The translations under genes and the position numbers were made by a program. Shown piece by piece: positions 61,020-64,000 of a stretch of 64,000 nt of DNA (the first letter of the stretch is position 1; each line of letters begins with the position of its first letter). Source of the DNA: Avena insularis (taxonomy: Eukaryota > Streptophyta > Magnoliopsida > Poales > Poaceae); assembly GCA_023614405.1 (NCBI GenBank), contig CM042693.1, forward strand, positions 159,852,731 through 159,916,730. The letters are read 5' to 3'. The notes beneath the pieces are model-generated. The model was not told the origin of the DNA, made no database searches, and was given only the letters and a program-made list of their open reading frames with translations.

Positions 61020-62075
61020 TTCATCCAGGTTGCTTTTGTTGCTCCTTCAGCATGACATATATTTCCTTGTTCTTTCTTTCCACGCTACGCAACCGGTCTG
61101 CCTCCTCTATCTCCTTCCGCTTCCTTGTCCTCACTCGGCTTCTATAGGATTCAATGTCCTCAGGAAACCCAGTCTTCCACGACACAGAAGGTCCAAAGCC
61201 TCGTGTTCGTCCTGGTTTTTCAGGATTCCCAAGGGCCTTTGTCAGCTCGTCGTTCTCTATGTCGGGTTTGAAGTTACCCTGTTTAACCTCCTCAATTGTT
61301 TTTACAATTTCTCCATGGGGTGTAGCAACATTGGACTTTTCATCGAATATTAACTCCTATGTTTCCATGTCATACTTTTCCCCATGGGCAAGTAACCAAT
61401 TCCTTACTCTGATGGGTCAGTCCTTTGTAGCTGGAGTGAGCCCTTGGGCACGCAAGGCTTTCTCGGCTTCCTCCCACTTAGGAACGGAAGTCCTGTAGCC
61501 ACCTGTCCCCATCTTATGGTGATATTTCTTTTTTGAAGCATTTTATTTATTCTTTGCGGTCCTTTTTTTGCTATTGTTGTTTTCTTGTAGTCCAGAAATC
61601 TTTCCCAGTGAGGTCGCTACTTCTCTAGTGAGTCAGCGAATTCTGGAACTTTTCCTTCCTCGAGATATTCATTGTTCAATCTTTTCTTATAGTTATTTAA
61701 CTGTTGGGCCATCTTCTTAAGAGCGAAACGCTTAACAATGGACCTCATATCATCTGTGGCCTCCTTAGACTCTAAGACCGGTAGGGTGAAATGGTGAATG
61801 AGCTTCTCCCATAGTATTCCTTTGTATCTGTTCTTGACATAACTCATAGAATTTTCATATCCTTTTGCTGGCTTTTCCGGTTGATAATGCTGATCAGGAC
61901 GTTGTCCCTAACAACAAATCCACATTAATAAATAACTGTGTTTTCGTTCTTTTTGGGAAGCAACGGTTTCGCCCACTGGAGAGACCTCAACAATTGTGAG
62001 ATGCGCATCTTCGGACATCCCTTTGGTTGGTCCTTGTTTACTATTTTTAACTAACTTGGTCGATGTGGAGGTCTA
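61020..62075 (-). pseudogene. Plant transposase_24-like (Ptta/En/Spm) domain of CACTA-2
   Basis: Begins after an acceptor (TTTTAG near 62075) with STKLVKNSKQGPTKGM, then VEVSPVGETVA. Next come SYVKNRYKGILWEKLIHHFT (61847-61790) and MAQQLNNYKKRLNNEY, then GYRTSVPKWEEAEKALRAQG and the hallmark ENDELTKALGNPEKPGRTRG near 61200-61260. Two or more stops (for example after PATKD and MET) and frameshifts interrupt it. Domain order and hallmark are as in CACTA-1. Confidence 0.72.
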
Positions 62076-62187
62076 AAATAAGAAATAACATCCGTTAATA
62101 TATATATACATACACAAATCAATTAATGCATCTATCTAGTGATCAAGAGGCTTAATAATATACCTCGCTAGACTTTGTCAAGGCTGA

Positions 62188-62418
62188 TCAATCATTTTTC
62201 AAGACATCATCAAAATTAAAACTAGTATGCACTTCGACTAGTAGAGGTTCAATCTCTATCCCCTCACCGGACTCATTCAGAAACTGTGAGCCATCTTCTG
62301 CTCCACAGTCTTCTTCTCCACCCTGATCGACGAGCGCTCCATCCTGATAGGGGAGCGGTTCATCACCTCGTATCATATCGAATAAAGGATCTTCACCTTC
62401 TCTACTGTTGAAGTCCAT
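62188..62418 (-). pseudogene. CACTA-2 N-terminal acidic exon
   Basis: From ATG at 62418: MDFNSREGEDPLFDMIRGDE, then an acidic stretch (DQGGEEDCGAEDG) and FNFDDVLKND, then TGA. The frame goes on SALTKSSE to a donor-like GAG|GTATAT, so the stop may be a nonsense mutation in the exon. It corresponds to 24435-24706 in CACTA-1. Confidence 0.55.
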
Positions 62419-63560
62419 AAAATAACTGCGCTATCACATAATGTGTATATATGAGTAATAAAATTATATAATATCTCGAATGACAACAAAGTATTAATAT
62501 CATATAACATCTCGAATAACACCTCAAATAACAACAAAGTACTCATAATACATCTCGAATAACATCTCATAAAACAACAAAGTAGTCATAATACATCTCG
62601 AATAACGACAACGTAGTAATATCATATAAAAAACAACATCTTGTCTGATAACATCACTCAAACTCAACGTCGACTCCCTTCTCCTGAGCCGTGGGATGTG
62701 ACCAACCAAATAGTTGGAACCATCACCGGAGTATAACTATAGTGAGATCCCTGAATAACCTTCCATGGCGTCCAACATCGCCATGTAGGGACGGACGTGC
62801 TCGTCCTCCTCCCTGACACGACGTCGTACAACCTCCTTGGGGGGCGGCTCCCTTTGCACACGGTGTGGACCACGTGACATCCACCAAAGAAGATTCGGGT
62901 CGACGACGACACCCGGATTCCTCACCAAGCTACGCGTCCCTAACGTTAGCACCTCCTAGTGCCAGCCTGGCGGAGTCCAGTCTCGTACAACACCGGTAGA
63001 GCGTAGTACTCCCTCGCTCTGGCCGAGTCCACTACGAGGATGCGGTAATATCCGAAAGTAGTTATGGATTTGACCGAAATAATGCTAAGTAAATAATTAT
63101 ATTCTAATAATAGTAATAATTTCCTAAATATTAGCAATAATATCCTAAATACTAACAAATATTTATATACAAATGTCTAAATATCCTAAATACTAATTAA
63201 TATTATATACAAATCCCTAAATATCACTAAACTAAATAATAATATCCTTAAATCATGGCTAAAATTATATATCAAACTAAACAAATATACACTATTCAAA
63301 CTATCAAACTAAACAAATATATCAAACTATCAAACTAAACAATATACACTATGCAAACTATCAAACTAAACAATATACACTATTCATCGCTAAAATTATA
63401 TATCAAACTAAAGAAATATACACTATATATTGAAACAAATATACACTATATATTAACACATTCATCGCAAACTAAACAATATACACTATATATTGAAAAA
63501 ATACACTAACAAATTGAAAAAATACACTAACAATAATGAAAAAATACACTATATTGAAAA
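62419..63560. repeat. CACTA-2 upstream region with A/T-rich repeats
   Basis: 62440-62640 has repeated phrases (ATCTCGAATAACA.CTCA, ACAACAAAGTA.TCATAATA). A GC-richer piece at 62660-63010 has unrecognised minus frames. 63080-63560 has AAATATCCTAAATACTAA and CAAACTAAACAAATATACACTAT repeats. No known gene. Confidence 0.6.
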
Positions 63561-63569
63561 AACAGAAAA

Positions 63570-63835
63570 TAAAAACTCACCGGAGAGGGGAGGAGGCGGC
63601 CTTGAGGTGCGGGCGCGTGGTGGCGCGGTGGTGGCGAGGGCGGCGACTCAGCTGGACGGCGGCGTGGGGCGAAAGCGAGAGCAAAGACGGCTAGGCGTTA
63701 AGCAAAGACGGGCAAGACGTGGCGGCCTGGCAGCGTCTCGTGTCTGCAGATTTGGAGAAGAGAACGTCCCGGCTCGTGGCTCGGGCCGGGAGGAGGACGG
63801 TGGGTATTTATACCCACCACCTCTAGTCCCGGTTT
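63570..63835 (-). promoter_or_regulatory. CACTA-2 promoter/leader with TATA box
   Basis: GC-rich leader block. On minus, GGTGGGTATAAATACCCACC (63802-63821) contains TATAAATA within a perfect palindrome. It sits upstream of the minus-strand coding region and just inside the sub-terminal repeats, as expected for the element promoter. Confidence 0.6.
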
Positions 63836-64000
63836 CAGCCTCCAGCGGGGACTAGAGTGGGGGCCTCTAGTCCCGGCCCCAGCCTCCAGCCGGGACTAGA
63901 GGTTTTTTCGCCGCGCCGTTTCGTTCTCGCGCGCAAAAACCTCTAGTCCCGGTTTGTGGTATGGGCCGGTATTGGAGGTTAATTTTTTTAATTTTATTAT
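63822..64000. repeat. CACTA-2 5' sub-terminal array (incomplete)
   Basis: CCTCTAGTCCCGGTTT, GGGGACTAGAG and CGGGACTAGAGG repeat in both orientations up to the window edge. Confidence 0.8.

Larger units (their letters stand above)
58125..64000 (-). mobile_element. CACTA-2: CACTA transposon, right end beyond window
   Basis: Left terminus CACTAGTGGAGAACGGGG, followed by AGTCCCGG arrays. Coding on minus has the same order as CACTA-1: acidic N-terminal exon, transposase_24-like domain, middle region, Ulp1-like protease. Near 63780-64000 the other sub-terminal array (CTCTAGTCCCGG, CGGGACTAGAG) has begun. The missing right end is probably only some hundreds of bases away if it is built like CACTA-1. 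It carries several stops but fewer obvious breaks than CACTA-1. Inserted in the P450 intron. Confidence 0.88.

Overview
The window is a plant nuclear segment from a grass, most likely the tribe Triticeae (wheat, barley, rye or a relative). The reasons are a Copia element whose LTR has the BARE/WIS/Angela-type start (TGTTGGAGATATGCCC), CACTA transposons with arrays of the TAGTCCCGG type, Stowaway MITEs with CTCCCTC..GGGAG ends, and Gypsy chromovirus LTRs ending ..GGATGTTACA on the + strand. No intact protein-coding gene was found. The only host gene recognised is a CYP71-like cytochrome P450 on the minus strand, cut by two transposons. Names come from reading motifs, not from database searches.

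Layout. 1-850: tail of a Gypsy-type LTR cut by the window edge. 851-11837: old, mostly unassignable DNA with two GC-rich blocks, two Stowaway MITEs and a few exon-like pieces. 11838-26240: an autonomous-type but decayed CACTA element (CACTA-1, coding on minus, transposase_24-like domain and Ulp1-like protease). It is split by a Copia element (15708-24429) with two LTRs and a perfect TAGAG target duplication. 26497-27676: 5'-truncated LINE on minus. 27677-34700: unclassified repeats, a degenerate GC-rich repeat block and a Copia RNase H scrap.

34910-58124 holds the P450 remnant. Its last exon is split by a 22.5-kb Gypsy insertion (35065-57555, coding on minus, perfect AATGG duplication). The Gypsy element carries gag, protease, RT, RNase H, integrase and a chromodomain end, all broken. 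It also has an extra 420-codon sense ORF between the primer binding site and gag. Its right (5') LTR was invaded by a third CACTA element (CACTA-3, 49672-56713, TGT duplication). CACTA-3 has no transposase. It holds about 3.4 copies of a ~658-bp tandem repeat, a promoter-like GC-rich block and a piece of an ABCB transporter nucleotide-binding domain, and was itself hit by a Stowaway MITE.

58125-64000: CACTA-2, related to CACTA-1 and in the same orientation. It lies in the intron upstream of the last P450 exon and runs off the window. The relative order that can be read is: P450 gene, then CACTA-2 (intron) and the Gypsy element (exon), then CACTA-3 inside the Gypsy LTR, then the MITE inside CACTA-3; separately, CACTA-1, then Copia.
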